Shown here: piece by piece, positions 32,383-44,184 of the stretch
How the letters are laid out: each line of letters starts with the position of its first letter
How positions within the stretch are numbered: position 1 is the first letter of the stretch
Assembly (NCBI RefSeq): GCF_018294505.1
Contig: NC_057808.1
Span: forward strand, 360,536,871-360,600,870
DNA: 64,000 nucleotides
Direction of reading: 5' to 3'
DNA from: Triticum aestivum
Lineage: Eukaryota; Streptophyta; Magnoliopsida; Poales; Poaceae
Made by a program: the position numbers and the translations under genes
The notes under the pieces: generated by a model
Databases searched by the model: none
The model's input: only the letters and a program-made list of their open reading frames with translations
What the model was told of the DNA's origin: nothing

Positions 32383-34711
32383 AGAAGTTGGAATACAGTA
32401 GGTTTAACACCAATATAAATAAAGAATGAGTTCATTACAGTACCTTAAGGTGGTGATTTGTTTCCTTATACTAACGGAGCTCATGAGATTTTCTGTTGAG
32501 TTTTGTTTTGTGAATTTTCAAGTTTTGGGTAAAGATTTGATGGATTTTGGAACAAGGAGTGGAAAGAGCCTAAGCTTGGGGATGCCCAAGGCACCCCAAG
32601 GTAAAATTCAAGAGCAACCAAAAGCCTAAGCTTGGGGATGCCCCGGAAGGCATCCCCTCTTTCGTCTTCGTCTTTCGGTAACTTTACTTGAGGCTACATT
32701 TTTATTCACCACATGATATGTGTTTTGCTTGGAGCGTCTTGTATGATTTGAGTCTTTGCTTTTTAGTTTACCACAATCATCCTTGCTGAACACACCTTTT
32801 GGAGAGACACACATGAATCGGAATTTATTAGAATACTCTATGTGCTTCACTTATATCTTTTGAGTCGCTCTAGTGCTTCACTTTTATCTTTTAGAGCACG
32901 GTGGTGGTTTTATTTTATAGAAATTATTGATCTCTCATGCTTCACTTATATTATTTTGAGAGTCTTATAGAACAGCATGGTAATTTGCTTTGGCTATAAA
33001 ATTAGTCCTAATATGATGAGCATCCAAGATGGGTATAATAAAAACTATCATATAAAGTGCATTGAATACTATGAGAAGTTTGATTCTTTATGATTGTTTT
33101 GAGATATGAAGATGGTGATATTAGAGTCATGCTAGTTGAGTAGTTGTGAATTTGAGAAATACTTGTTCTAAAGTTTGTGATTTCCGTAGCATGCACGTAT
33201 GGTGAACCGTTATGTGATGAAGTCGGAGCATGATTTATTTATTGATTGTCTTCCTTATGAGTGGCGGTCGGGGACGAGCGATGGTCTTTTCCTACCAATC
33301 TATCCCCCTAGGAGCATGCGCGTAGTACTTCGTTTCGATAACTAATAGATTTTTGCAATAAGTATGTGAGTTCTTTATGACTAATGTTGAGCCCATGGAT
33401 TATACGCACTCTCATCCTTCCACCATTGCTAGCCTCTCTAATACCGCGCACCTTTCGACGGTATCATACACCCACCATATACCTTCCTCAAAACAGCCAC
33501 CATACCTACCTATTATGGCATTTCCATAGCCATTCCGAGATATATTGCCGTGCAACTTACCACCGTTCCGTTTATTATGACACGCTCCATCATTGTCATA
33601 TTGCTTTGCATGATCATGTAGTTGACATCGTATTTGTGGCAAAGCCACCTTTATAATTTCATACATGTCACTCTTGATTCATTGCATATCCCGGTACACC
33701 GCCGGAGGCATTCACATAGAGTCATATTTTGTTCTAAGTATTGAGTTGTAATTCTCGAGTTGTAAGTAAATAAAAGTGTGATGATCATCATTATTAGAGC
33801 ATTGTCCCAAGTGAGGAAAGGATGATGGAGACTATGATTCCCCCACAAGTCGGGATGAGACTCCGTACGAAAAAAATAGGCCATAAAAAAAGAGAAAGGC
33901 CCAAACAAAAAAAATTAATAAAAAAATGAGAGAAAAAGAGAGAAGGGACAATGTTACTATCCTTTTACCACACTTGTGCTTCAAAGTAGCACCGTGATCT
34001 TCATGATAGAGAGTCTCCTATGTTGTCACTTTCATTTACTAGTTGGAATTTTACATTATAGAACTTGGCTTGTATATTCCAATGATGGGCTTCCTCAAAA
34101 TGCCCTAGGTCTTCGTGAGCAAGCGAGTTGGATGCACACCCACTTAGTTTCTTTTGTTAAGCTTTCATACACTTATAGCTCTAGTGCATCCGTTGCATGG
34201 CAATCCCTACTCACTCACATTGATATCTACTGATGGGCATCTCCATAGCCCGTTGATACGCCTAGTTGATGTGAGACTATCTTCTCCTTTTTGTCTTCTC
34301 CACAACCACCATTCTATTCCACATATAGTGCTATGTCCATGGCTCACGCTCATGTATTGCGTGAAAATTGAAAAAGTTAGAGAACATCAAAAGTATGAAA
34401 CAATTGCTTGGCTTGTCATCTGGGTTGTGCATGATTTAAATATTTTGTGTGATGAAGATAGAGCATAGCCAGACTATATGATTTTGTAGGGATAACTTTC
34501 TTTGACCATGTTATTTTGTGAAGACATGATTGCTTTGTTAGTATGCTTGAAGTATTATTATTTTTATGTCAGTATTAAACTTTTGTCTTGAATCTTTCGG
34601 ATATAAACATTGATGCCACAATAAATAAAATTACATTGAGAATTATGCTAGGTAGCATTCCACATCAAAAATTCTGTTTTTATCATTTACCTACTCGAGG
34701 ACGAGCAGGAA
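32383..34711 (+). other. Non-coding 3' interior of Athila-type element
   Basis: 2.3 kb contains no credible ORF. It holds two copies of AAGCTTGGGGATGCCC (about 32573 and 32628) that echo the polypurine tract before the right LTR. A perfect 9-bp hairpin is formed by GGGGATGCC (32634-32642) and GGCATCCCC (32649-32657). The 33980-34500 part is typical 3' filler of this family. Confidence 0.65.
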
Positions 34712-34728
34712 TTAAGCTTGGGGATGCT
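34712..34728 (+). other. Polypurine tract region of Athila-type element
   Basis: TTAAGCTTGGGGATGCT immediately precedes the right LTR and is the likely plus-strand primer site. Confidence 0.6.
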
Positions 34729-36270
34729 TGATATGTCCCCAACGTATCTATAATTTTTGATTGTTCCATGCTATCATATTATCTGTTTGGGATGTTTAAT
34801 GGGCTTTATTATGCACTTTTATATTATTTTTGGGACTAACCTATTAACCGAAGGCCCAGTGCAAATTGCTGTTTTTTGCCTATTTCAGTGTTTCGCAGAA
34901 AAGGAATATCAAACGGAATCCAAACGGAATGAAACCTTCGCGAGGATCATTTTTGGAACAAACGCAATCCAGGAGACTTGGAGTGGACGTCAAGGAAGCA
35001 ACGAGGCGGCCACGAGGTAGGGAGGCGCGCCCAGGGGGGTAGACGCGCCCCCACCCTCATGGGCCCCTCGTGGCTCCACTGACCTACTTCTTTCGCCTAT
35101 ATATACTGATATACCCTGAAAACATCCAGGAGCACCACGAAACCCTATTTCCACCGACGCAACCTTCTGTACCCGTGAGATCCCATCTTGGGGCCTTTTT
35201 CGGCGCTCCGCCGGAGGGGGAATCGATCATGGAGGGCTTCTACATCTACACCATAGCCTCTCCGATGATGTGTGAGTAGTTTACCACAGACCTTCGGGTC
35301 CATAGTTATTAGCTAGATGGCTTCTTCTCTCTCTTTGGATCTCAATACAAAGTTCTCCTCGATTCTATTGGAGATCTATTCGATGTAATTCTTTTTGCGG
35401 TGTGTTTGTCGAGATCCGATGAATTGTTTGTTTATGATCAAGATTATCTATGAACAATATTCGATTCTTCTCTGAATTCTTATATGCATGATTTAATATC
35501 TTTGCAAGTCTCTTCGAATTATCAGTTTGGTTTGGCCTACTAGATTGATCTTTCTTGCAATGGGAGAAGTGCTTAGCTTTGGGTTCAATCTTGCGGTGTC
35601 CTTTCCCAGTGACAGCAGGGGCAGTAAGGCACGTATTGTATTGTTGCCATCGAGGATAAAAAGATGGGGTTTATATCATATTGCTTGAGTTTATCCCTCT
35701 ACATCATGTCATCTTGCCTAATGCGTTAGCGGTCGATGTGTGGAGTAATAGTAGTAGATGCAGAATCGTTTCGGTCTACTTGTCACGGACGTGATGCCTA
35801 TATACATGATCATGCCTAGATATTCTCATAACTATGCGCTTTTCTATCAATTGCTCGACAGTAATTTGTTCACCCACCGTAGAATATGCTATCTTGAGAG
35901 AAGCCACTAGTGAAACCTATGGCCCCCGGGTCTATCTTCCATCATATTAATCTCCCGCCAACTAGCTATTTCTGTCACTGTCTATTTTGCAATCTTTACT
36001 TTTCAATCTATACAACAAAAATACCAAAAATATTTATCTTATTATCTTTATCAGATCTCACTTTTGCATGTGGCCGTGAAGGGACTGACAACCCCTTTAT
36101 CGCGTTGGTTGCAAGGTTCTTGATTGTTTGTGCAGGTACGAGGGATTTGCGTGTAGTCTCCTACTGGATTGATACCTTGGTTCTCAAAAACTAAGGGAAA
36201 TACTTACACTACTTTGTTGCATCACCCTTTCCTCTTCAAGGGAAAACCAACGCATGCTCAAGAGGTAGCA
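34729..36270 (+). repeat. Right LTR of Athila-type element
   Basis: A 1,542-bp LTR starts TGATATGTCCCCAACG and ends AAGAGGTAGCA. Compared with the left LTR it lacks 42 bp at 35728 with a 2-bp (TA) microhomology at the junction, and it has scattered point differences. Confidence 0.92.
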
Positions 36271-38492
36271 TTGCCACCCTAACATCACCGCCACCACACC
36301 TCATAAACTCGCTCCTCGTCCCGTTCCATGTGTCTTTCTTGGTTACCCGACCAACACCAAGGGTTATCGCTGTTATGACCCTGTGTCTCACCGTGTCATC
36401 ACCTCCAGGCACGTGTACTTTGATGAGCTTGTTTTTCCCTTTGCACAGGAACAGGTGGCGCCTCCATCAACTCCCGCGGCGGGTCCCCCTCCGTGCCGTC
36501 GCTCTTTGCCGGCCTTGGGTGCCCCTGCGCCCCCGCCTGCAGGGTTGCTGCCCCTTCCCGTGCCTCCGCACGATGGGCCGGCCAGCTCGACGCCTCGGTC
36601 GCCCTCGCCAGCCGGGTCGGGATCGCCCTGCCCCGTGCCTCGGTCGCCCTCACCAGCCGGATCGGCCCCCGCCGGGTCGCCCTCCGGGTCGGCCCCAGCC
36701 GGCTCACCAGCCGGGTCGGCCTCCGCTGGCTCGCCCCTCCTCGCGGCTACATCACCGGCTCGGGCTGCCTCTTCCGCGGCCGCCATCGACGCTACGTCGA
36801 CCCCGTCACCGTCTCCTGCTGCCGGGTCTCCCGCGGACGCACCTGACGGTCCTGCCGGGCCTCCACCCGCGGCTGGTCCCGTGATCGGCCCCATCATGCG
36901 CTCTCGCACGGGCGTCTTCCACCCAAGCTCGCGTTACACGGCGGACGAATATGTCTGCACCGCCTCGACGTCCGCGCCATCTCCGCTCCCGTCCTCCGTC
37001 CGGGCTGCCCTTCGTGATCCTCTCTGGATGGCCACGATGCAGGAGGAGTTCGATGCCTTGCAGTGGAACCGGACTTGGCAGCTCGTTCCTCGCCCTCGTC
37101 ACGCCAACGTGATCGCGGGCAAGTGGGTCTTCAAGCATAAGCTTCATCCCGACGGCACACTTGACCGCTATAAGGCGCGTTGGGTTGTTCGTGGCTTCCG
37201 ACAGCGCGCCGGCGTGGACTTCACCGACACTTTCGCTCCGGTTGTTAAGCCCGGGACGATCCGTACTGTTCTACAGCTTGCGATCTCCCGTGCCTGGCCG
37301 GTTCACCAGATGGACGTCTCCAACGCCTTTCTTCGTGGTCATCTCGAGGAGCAGGTTTTCTGTCAGCAGCCCACTGGGTTCGTTGACCCGGCGTGCCCCG
37401 ATCATGTGTGCCTGCTCTCCCGTTCATTATATGGTCTCAAGCAGGTCCCTCGTGCTTGGTACCAGCGCATCGCAACGTTTCTTCATCAACTCGGCTTTCG
37501 CTCCACACGCTTCGATGCTTCGCTGTTTGTCTACCGCCAGGGCACCGACACGGCATATTTGCTCCTTTATGTTGACGACGTCATCCTGACAGCATGCACT
37601 CCTGAGCTCCTTCGTCAGCTCACTGACCATCTTCGCGCCAAGTTCGCTATCAAGGACTTGGGCCCGTTGCACTACTTTCTCGGCGTCGAGGTGGTGCGCC
37701 GTCCTGATGGTTTCTTCCTTCATCAGCGCAAGTACGCTCATGAGCTTCGTGACCGTGCTGGGATGCTTAACTGCAAACCCGCGGCCACGCCTGTTGACAC
37801 AAAGGCCAATCTCTCTGCTACTGATGGTTCTCCTGCCTCGGACGGTGCCTTCTACCGGTCCATTGTTGTTGCTCTTCAGTACCTCACTCTCACTCGACCG
37901 GAGCTTCAGTACGCAGTTCAGCAGGTTTGCCTACATATGCATGCTCCTCGAGACATTCACTGGACTGCTGTCAAGCGGATTCTCCGCTACATCCGTGGTG
38001 CTATGGATCTTGGTCTCACTTTGCGCGCCTCCGCCGCCACTGATCTGGTCGCCTACTCCGACGCTAACTGGGCTGGCTGCCCGGACACCCGTCGATCTAC
38101 TTCGGGCTACTACATCTTCCTTGGGCCGTCCCTGGTGTCGTGGTCGTCCAAGCGATAGCCCACGCTCTCTCGGTCTAGCGCCGAGGATGAGTATCGCGCT
38201 GTGGCCAACGTCGTCGCCGAGTGTTCCTGGCTTCGTCAGCTTCTTCAAGAGCTCTCGTGTCCTGTTGATAAGGCCACGGTGGTCTACTGCGACAACGTCT
38301 CCGCCGTCTACCTCTCCGCCAACCTGGTTCATCATCGTCGCACCAAGCACATTGAGCTTGATATCCATTTTGTTCGGGATCAGGTGGCTCTTGGCCATGT
38401 TCGTGTTTTACACGTTCCCACATCCCAACAATTTACCGATATCATGACCAAAGGCTTGCCTACGACTTCTTTTGAGGAGTTCCGGTCCAGTC
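36271..38492 (+). pseudogene. Reverse transcriptase and RNase H part of outer copia pol
   Basis: This continues the integrase C-terminus cut at 14127 (APRPVPCVFLGYPTNTKGY, then a low-complexity SPSPAGS/APAGS linker). The copia reverse transcriptase follows: WQLVPRPRHANVIAGKWVFK, MDVSNAFLRGHLEEQVF, SLYGLKQVPRAWYQR and the catalytic YVDD in LLLYVDDVILT. RNase H follows with YSDANWAGCPDTRRSTSGY. The frame ends at TAG 38156-38158, directly after SSKR, where the family has Gln. It then stays open (SRSSAEDEYRAVANVVAE, HIELDIHFVRD) to the assembly gap. The catalytic residues of reverse transcriptase look intact; the element is dead because of the interruptions and stops. Confidence 0.9.
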
Positions 38493-38778
38493 NNNNNNNN
38501 NNNNNNNNNNNNNNNNNNNNNNNNNNNNNNNNNNNNNNNNNNNNNNNNNNNNNNNNNNNNNNNNNNNNNNNNNNNNNNNNNNNNNNNNNNNNNNNNNNNN
38601 NNNNNNNNNNNNNNNNNNNNNNNNNNNNNNNNNNNNNNNNNNNNNNNNNNNNNNNNNNNNNNNNNNNNNNNNNNNNNNNNNNNNNNNNNNNNNNNNNNNN
38701 NNNNNNNNNNNNNNNNNNNNNNNNNNNNNNNNNNNNNNNNNNNNNNNNNNNNNNNNNNNNNNNNNNNNNNNNNNNNNN
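38493..38778. other. Assembly gap (N) before 3' LTR of outer copia
   Basis: 286 undetermined bases hide the end of RNase H, the polypurine tract and the first few bases of the 3' LTR. Confidence 1.
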
Positions 38779-38922
38779 AGTATATGTATTTAGCACATGT
38801 ATTCTTGTACTCCAAGTCTTTCTCTTTGTGTATAGTTGAGGATATGACTGCCCTATGTACTATATATACATGTGCATATGCACCCAATCAATACACTGAG
38901 GTTTGCATCCTATTCCTCTACA
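38779..38922 (+). repeat. 3' LTR of outer copia element (start in gap)
   Basis: This matches 5499-5612, ends CCTATTCCTCTACA, and is followed by the target duplication GTCAC. Confidence 0.9.
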
Positions 38923-38927
38923 GTCAC

Positions 38928-40955
38928 CAACAGTGCTCGCCTGAGCTGGTAGTCGAGTTATTTTAGGAACCTTCCATCCGGTTTTAGAAGGTTGCGCTCA
39001 GTTTTTCTTTTTCTATTTTATTAGTTCCCTCTATTTTTTCATTCATGTTTTTTCTTTTTTAAATAATATTTTATTTCATAAAAAGGAGTCAACATTTTTT
39101 AAAATTATGTGAATACATTTCCATATTTTCAAGAATATTTTTAACACATGTGAAAATTTTAAGTGTTATGAACATTTTTTAATATGCCACAAACTTTTTA
39201 AAATTTATGGGAACGATTTTTAACATTTTACGATCATTCTTAGAAATATTATGAACAAGTTTTTAAACGCATGAACATTTCTTTTGAATGGTTTGTACAC
39301 TTTTTAAAATGTCATGAACATTGTTATAAATGTATGAACACTTTATAAAATGTTATTGACATTTTGTTATATATGCACGAACACTTTTTTTAACTAAGCC
39401 CCGAAGAAAACAGTGTCTGCATGCGCTAGCTTCGCAACAGGCACACATATCCCGTCGCTTCTCGGCCTTGGCCCAATACTTGCCTCGCTAGACACGTGAG
39501 CCGGACGCCCGTCCTATCTCTTGCCCACATGGATACGTAATACATTAGTTGCATGAGAGTTCCCCTCAAAAAAAAAAAGTTGCATGAGAGTTCTTTTTCT
39601 CTTGTATCGTTATCGTTTATTTCACTGTTTTGCATCAATTTTCTTAAGATTTTCTTTGTTTTTTCCATGTTTTTTATATAATTTTACTTCTCTTTTTCTT
39701 GAGTTTTCTCTGGTGTTCCTTATCTGTTTCTTTGGTTTTCGCCAGTTTTGTCTATTTTTGAACACATGTATAAAGTTTTCAAATATATTTTTACATTTTT
39801 TGTGTAGACCGTAAACATTTTTTTGTACATTTAACATTTAAAAAAATACATGACCAACATTTTTTTCAAATAAATGTTTTGATGCATAGTTTTTATACAC
39901 ATATACTTTTCTTTATGAAGCTAAACTTTTTTTATGATTAATATTTTCTAAATTCATGATGAACATGTTTTTCTTTAAAAAAAATCAAACACACATGATT
40001 CAATAATGAAACGAATATATTTTTTTGAACTACGCAACATTTGTTTACATTGCATAAATATTTTCTTAAAATGTAACAATTTTTTTAAATGAGAGAACAA
40101 AGTAAAAAAACAGATGAATGAATAAATACAAGAGCTAAACAAACTACATAGCCAGGCCGTGAGCCAGATGCACACGAGAGATCCTTTTTGTATTCCTATT
40201 TGACGTTCGGGCGCGTCAAAACGGTGCGCTGAAGCACGGCCTCGCACGACCCAGTTTGGGCCGGGCCATGGTCGCTTTGATGTTTCTTCCTTTTATGTTT
40301 CTGTTTTTTTTTCTGTTTCTGTTTCTATTTCTTTTCTTTTGTTTTTCCTTTTTTTCCATCTTTATATTTCTTGTAAAATACAGAGTTCATTGTGTATTAC
40401 AAAAGTGTTGATCATATAGTAAGGAAATGTTCACGGCACATTACAAAAAGTTCATCATGCATTATAAAAATGTTCATCATATATTAGAAAGTGTGCAATG
40501 AATATACGAATGTGCAATGTGTATTCAAAAATTGTTCAATGTATATTACAAAGCGTTCAATGCATATTCAAAACTTGTTCAATGCATATTACAAAATGTT
40601 CATTGCGTATCCGGTCAACGCATATGTTAATATATTTTATCAAAAGATTTCATTGCATAATAGAAACAATTCATTATGTAATCTGAAAAGTTCATCATGT
40701 ATTATTTAAAATGTTCATCGCATATTAAGAAAATGTTCAACTTATATTACAAAAATGTTCAACAGATATTACAAAATGTTCAATGTGTATTTTTCGAACT
40801 TTTTCAAAATCAGTTTGATGCTTATACATTTGCGCTGCCAAACTATCAATATATCTCATCAGCTCGATCGGTTTGTAACACTCATTCAGATGGAGCTCAT
40901 GAGTACGAGCTCTCGCTCGCACATGCCCTTTTGGCGAATTTTATGCAACACATCA
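38928..40955. repeat. AT-rich degenerate repeat, right half
   Basis: This continues the repeat of 3661-5487 beyond the copia insertion. It contains loose tandem words: ATGAACATTTTT-type at 39070-39400, and a 20-30 bp degenerate unit of the form GTTCATCATGTATTACAAAA at about 40380-40800. T-rich spacers lie between. No gene is seen; the short ORFs have only low-complexity composition. Confidence 0.6.
39547..39593 (+). repeat. 16-bp direct repeat flanking a poly(A) tract
   Basis: AGTTGCATGAGAGTTC occurs at 39547-39562 and again at 39578-39593, separated only by CCCTC plus about 12 A. This is the pattern left by target-primed reverse transcription of an extremely 5'-truncated LINE or SINE. Confidence 0.6.
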
Positions 40956-41506
40956 CTTGAAGACAAGGTGTGAAAGTCCGGTCTTTGACGGATCACGGAG
41001 GACATGCTCTTGTTGTTGAAAGGCATGATGACTTTGAGGAGCTTGCACTTGACCCAATTATCATCCGTGTTCTTGCTCCCATGATCTCGAACTAAGACCG
41101 CGAGAGTAGTGAATCTCCGGTAAAGCTCACAAGGATCTTCATCCTCATTCATCACAAAATCATCGGCCTCATCAAGCACAACCTCAAAGTTGGTGCGTTG
41201 AATGCTCGAGCTTCCCTTGTACAAGGAGTTGATGTGCTCCCATGCATCTTTGGCAATGGTGAATGGGTGCAAGTGTGGAAGATTTTCGGGAGGCAATTCG
41301 GTTTGAAGGATGAACAATGCAGAGTGATTCAGTTGGTTGTCCACTTCTTCCCTTGGGGCCATCTTGCTTGGATCATGAGGGTGGAAGCCTTGCTCAATAA
41401 CCCTCCAAAGTTGCGTTGAGCTGTGATTCAAATGAGACTTGATACGAAAAACCCAATTAGGAAAATTATTCAAATAAAGCTTAGGTGATGCCCATGGGAG
41501 TTAATA
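40930..41506 (-). pseudogene. Copia-type gag fragment
   Basis: The minus-strand frame contains NNFPNWVFRIKSHLNHSSTQ, DAWEHINSLYKGSSSIQRTN, NEDEDPCELYRRFTTLAV and DNWVKCKLLKVIMPFNNKSM, the UBN2/retrotran_gag pattern of copia capsid proteins. It lacks a proper N-terminus because it is cut at about 41506 by the next element. Downstream of SDVLHKI it loses similarity. No LTRs or pol belonging to it are in the window. It is a relic. Confidence 0.8.
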
Positions 41507-41513
41507 TGAGGAG

Positions 41514-41895
41514 TGATGACCCACAAGTATAGGGGATCAATCGTACTCCTTTCGATAAGTAAGAGCATCAAACCCAACAAGGAGCAGAAGGAAATGACAA
41601 GCGGTTTTCAGCAAGGTATTCTCTGTAAGCACTGAAATTATCGGTAACAAATAGTTTGATAGCAAGGTAATTTGTAACAGGTAACAAGTAACAATAGTAG
41701 CAAAGGTGTAGAAAGGTGGCCCAATCCTTTCTATAGCAAAGGACAAGCCTGAAAGTTCTCTTATAACAAGCAAAGCGTTCTTGAGGACACATGAGAATTG
41801 TTGTCTAGTCACGTTCATCATGTTTATTTGATTCACGTTCGCTACTTCGATAATTTGATATGTGGGTGGACTAGTGCTTGGGTCATGTTATTACT
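41514..41895. repeat. Partial LTR of a gypsy-type element
   Basis: This starts TGATGACCCACAAGTATAGG, a widespread Triticeae LTR start, and continues about 380 bp. It is then cut by the CACTA-like terminus at 41896. No coding remnant adjoins it. The classification rests on recognition of the sequence style and could be wrong in lineage. Confidence 0.6.
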
Positions 41896-42860
41896 TCACT
41901 ACTGCAGGATGCTGCTAACGCGACACTACAATCAGAGACCCTTCGAGAAATTGTGTGCGATGCCATAATCGCAAACGGTGCTGTATGAAAACCGTCAGAA
42001 ATGTATAAAACGTTTGCGATGACGGATGCATCAAACACGGTTCAGGTTTTAGTTGCGTGTGCGATGAAGGGCATACGGTTCAGTTCAATTAACTGTTTGC
42101 GATGAGGAGGAATAAAAGAAACGGGCAGCCAGATGAAGGCGTGTGCGATACACAACATATGGTTCACTCAGATGAACTGTTTGTGATTAGGCAACACAAA
42201 AGAAACGGGCAGCCAGATGAAGGTGTGTGCGATATACAGCATACGGTTCACTCGGATGAACTGTCTGCAATTAGGCAAGAGAACATAAATGGTTCAATAT
42301 AACAAGATGTGTGTGATACGCGGCAAACAGGTCTGTAATCAGAAATGTGTGCGAAGACCGATAATAACGCAGATGATTGCTTCTAATAAGACGTATGTGA
42401 TATGCTCTGTCTACACAACATTTATTGGCCATTGTGGGACGGGATCCAGATACGCCATAAGGATGTGAAGAGGCATTCCTATCAGCAAGGACTAGCTGTT
42501 CCACCAGTAGCTCATGTAAAAAAAACTATCAAGTTAAGTGTGTTCAGGCTGGAGCAGCCATCGGATGGGTAACTGGATGTGAAGTTGTGTCGATGTTAAA
42601 TTAGGTGATGGGATGGGTCATTTCGGTCGAATGACCGAAATACCCCATTCCCTCAGCTAATTTAGCCTCGAGGTCCTTGTTTTTATTTTTTTTATTTTTT
42701 AACACACTTTAAAGAAGGTCTACCGCATTACTTTTTGACAATGTGCGATACGTGGCATACAGTTGATCCATCCGACCTATTTGTGATGGAATAGGCCGTG
42801 TGTGTTGTGGGCAAACGCTTGCTAGTATTCAACCGTTTGGGATTGATGAATTCATCACCG
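41896..42860. mobile_element. Left end of a second CACTA-like element with subterminal repeats
   Basis: CACTACTGCAGGATGCTGC begins at 41896 inside the LTR fragment. It is followed by many copies of GTGTGCGAT(A/G) and GGTTCA(C/G)T words in the manner of CACTA subterminal arrays. The matching right end was not found, so the size and the target duplication (which would be CTT) are unknown. Part of the array is a tandem duplication (42114-42281). Confidence 0.6.
42114..42281 (+). repeat. 84-bp tandem duplication
   Basis: Two units start AAAAGAAACGGGCAGCCAG at 42114 and 42198 with a period of 84 bp. Each ends with a GATGAACTGT...ATTAGGCAA stretch. Confidence 0.85.
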
Positions 42861-43078
42861 ACGGGTTCCCTGGTGTGGTCTGTGTTCACCTGATCATCAT
42901 CTACGACTTGTGCTAGCTCGATGCTAAGTTTCCATTAACTGATGGCGTTTTATGAACACGCCACCGTTTCCCGCGATTTCCTCACCTGTTTCCCGCCACC
43001 CTGCTATATTGCGCATAGGGGGCGCGCGACGCACGGAGGCGACAAGCGCAGCCTGTAGCACATCCACCTTTTTCAAGC

Positions 43079-43840
43079 ATGCCAATCCACCAAAGCGCCG
43101 CCTCTGCCATCAACCTCGTCGACGAGGAAAACGAGCAGGCGCCACGGCCCGTTGAGGCTGAGGCGCTCCCCGGCAACGCGATGGACGACGCCGTGATGCG
43201 CATCATCGCCAGGGTTGAGCATACCTTTGGCGCATGGCGCTTGAGCGCCGCGGATCAAGATAGGCATGTCAGCGCCGACAGGCTGCAGCTCGCTGCACAA
43301 CATGATCGATGGCGCGCCGCAGAGCAAGCTAGGCGCGTCCGCGCCGATAGGCTATAGCTCGCCGCACGGCGAGACCGTTGGAGCATCGCAGAGCGAGAGG
43401 CGCGGCGCGCCGCACAGCAACAGCGGATCCATCGACGCTTGCCTGCTGTCGACGTGGCGTCACAGTTGGGTACACGTCCCGTTAGTACCCCAATTCCTCG
43501 CCAGGAGTGGGCAGAGGCCCTCAGCGCCGTACTTGCACCAGAGGCCGACCACGCCGTACTTGCACCGGACGCCCGCCGCGCCGTTCGCGTGGGTGCCGCC
43601 GTTCGCCTTGTCTGCGGCCCGCTGGATGCCAACGCGCTGGTCCGTAGGCTCGACCGCCTCCTTGTCCCAGGTGTCCACCTGGGCGCAGTAGAGGAACATG
43701 GCCGTCGCATCCTCGAGCTGGTGATCTCTGATGAAATAGCCAACTTGGAGCTCGAGATCGCGCTCCAGATGTACCGTGAGCATGTCGACCGCTTGGACGA
43801 ACGCCTGCACGAGTTCAGGCAGAGCCAAGAGCTACCCTAG
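43079..43840 (+). pseudogene. Broken ORF of unknown function inside CACTA-like element
   Basis: The frame starts MPIHQSAASAINLVDEENEQ and is open for 253 codons except for one TAG at 43354-43356. At that stop, RADRL is followed in frame by LAARRDRWSIAEREAR, mirroring RLQLAAQHDRWRAAEQARR about 23 residues earlier. The stop therefore sits where the first repeat has Gln (CAG to TAG). The protein would have an Arg/Ala-rich helical middle with an internal repeat and a C-terminal helical segment (ALQMYREHVDRLDERLHEF). I do not recognise the family. It is GC-rich, unlike its AT-rich surroundings, as is common for grass CACTA genes. Confidence 0.5.
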
Positions 43841-44129
43841 GCAAGGGCTGCTGGTCATGGTCCCATGGGCGCATTTATTTTGGAAAGTCGTTTCGACGTG
43901 GATAGCTATGTATTCACAGCAATCATAGTATTGCTCTGTGTATTGCTCTTTTTCAATGTGTGTACTCTGTTTTTCATTCTTATATGTTCTGTTTCAATGT
44001 GTGTATATACGCTTTCCATTATGTATATGTGGATGATAATAGCTAGATTCAAATGAGTATACAAAAACAGATAGAAAATGGAATTCATAATATATATATA
44101 TATGATCACGGGATAAAAATAATATTCTG
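43841..44129. other. AT-rich spacer with TA microsatellite
   Basis: This is T-rich 3' sequence of the preceding ORF followed by a short (TA)n tract near 44088-44102. No gene is seen. The boundary between the CACTA-like element and the large Mutator-like element is probably here. Confidence 0.4.
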
Positions 44130-44184
44130 ATCACAACCTGAACTTCCCGAGTAACGCGCCTGAACTTCCCTGTGTACGAACCCG

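Larger units (their letters stand above)
14128..36270 (+). mobile_element. Athila-lineage non-autonomous LTR retrotransposon (nest level 2)
   Basis: The LTRs begin TGATACGTCTCCAACGT or TGATATGTCCCCAACGT and end AAGAGGTAGCA. The target duplication is TTGCT (14123-14127) against TTGCC (36271-36275), one transition apart. The left LTR (14128-15452 plus 30349-30610) is split by a CACTA transposon; the right LTR is 34729-36270. The primer-binding site TGGCGCCGTTGCCCGGGA resembles the tRNA-Asp type of Athila elements. The interior has one 281-codon ORF and no protease, polymerase or integrase, so it needs enzymes in trans. It resembles abundant Triticeae Sabrina/WHAM/Sumaya-type families; I am not sure which name applies. 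It interrupts the integrase of the outer copia. Confidence 0.88.
5493..38922 (+). mobile_element. Ty1/copia LTR retrotransposon, nest level 1 (outer element)
   Basis: This short-LTR copia element is flanked by a perfect 5-bp target-site duplication GTCAC (5488-5492 and 38923-38927). In order it has a 5' LTR, a primer-binding site matching initiator tRNA-Met, gag, protease, integrase, reverse transcriptase, RNase H and a 3' LTR partly hidden by an assembly gap. It is interrupted twice: by an Angela-like element in gag-pol (7163-12992) and by an Athila-lineage element in integrase (14128-36270). Its own sequence is therefore 5493-7162, 12993-14127 and 36271-38922, about 5.5 kb. It carries a TGA in gag, a TAG in RNase H and an integrase active-site change, so it is non-functional. 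I cannot name the family. Confidence 0.92.

Noticed and set aside
42102..42302. Repeated ORF that looks like a tandem peptide repeat
   Set aside because: It is the 84-bp non-coding subterminal duplication read in one frame.
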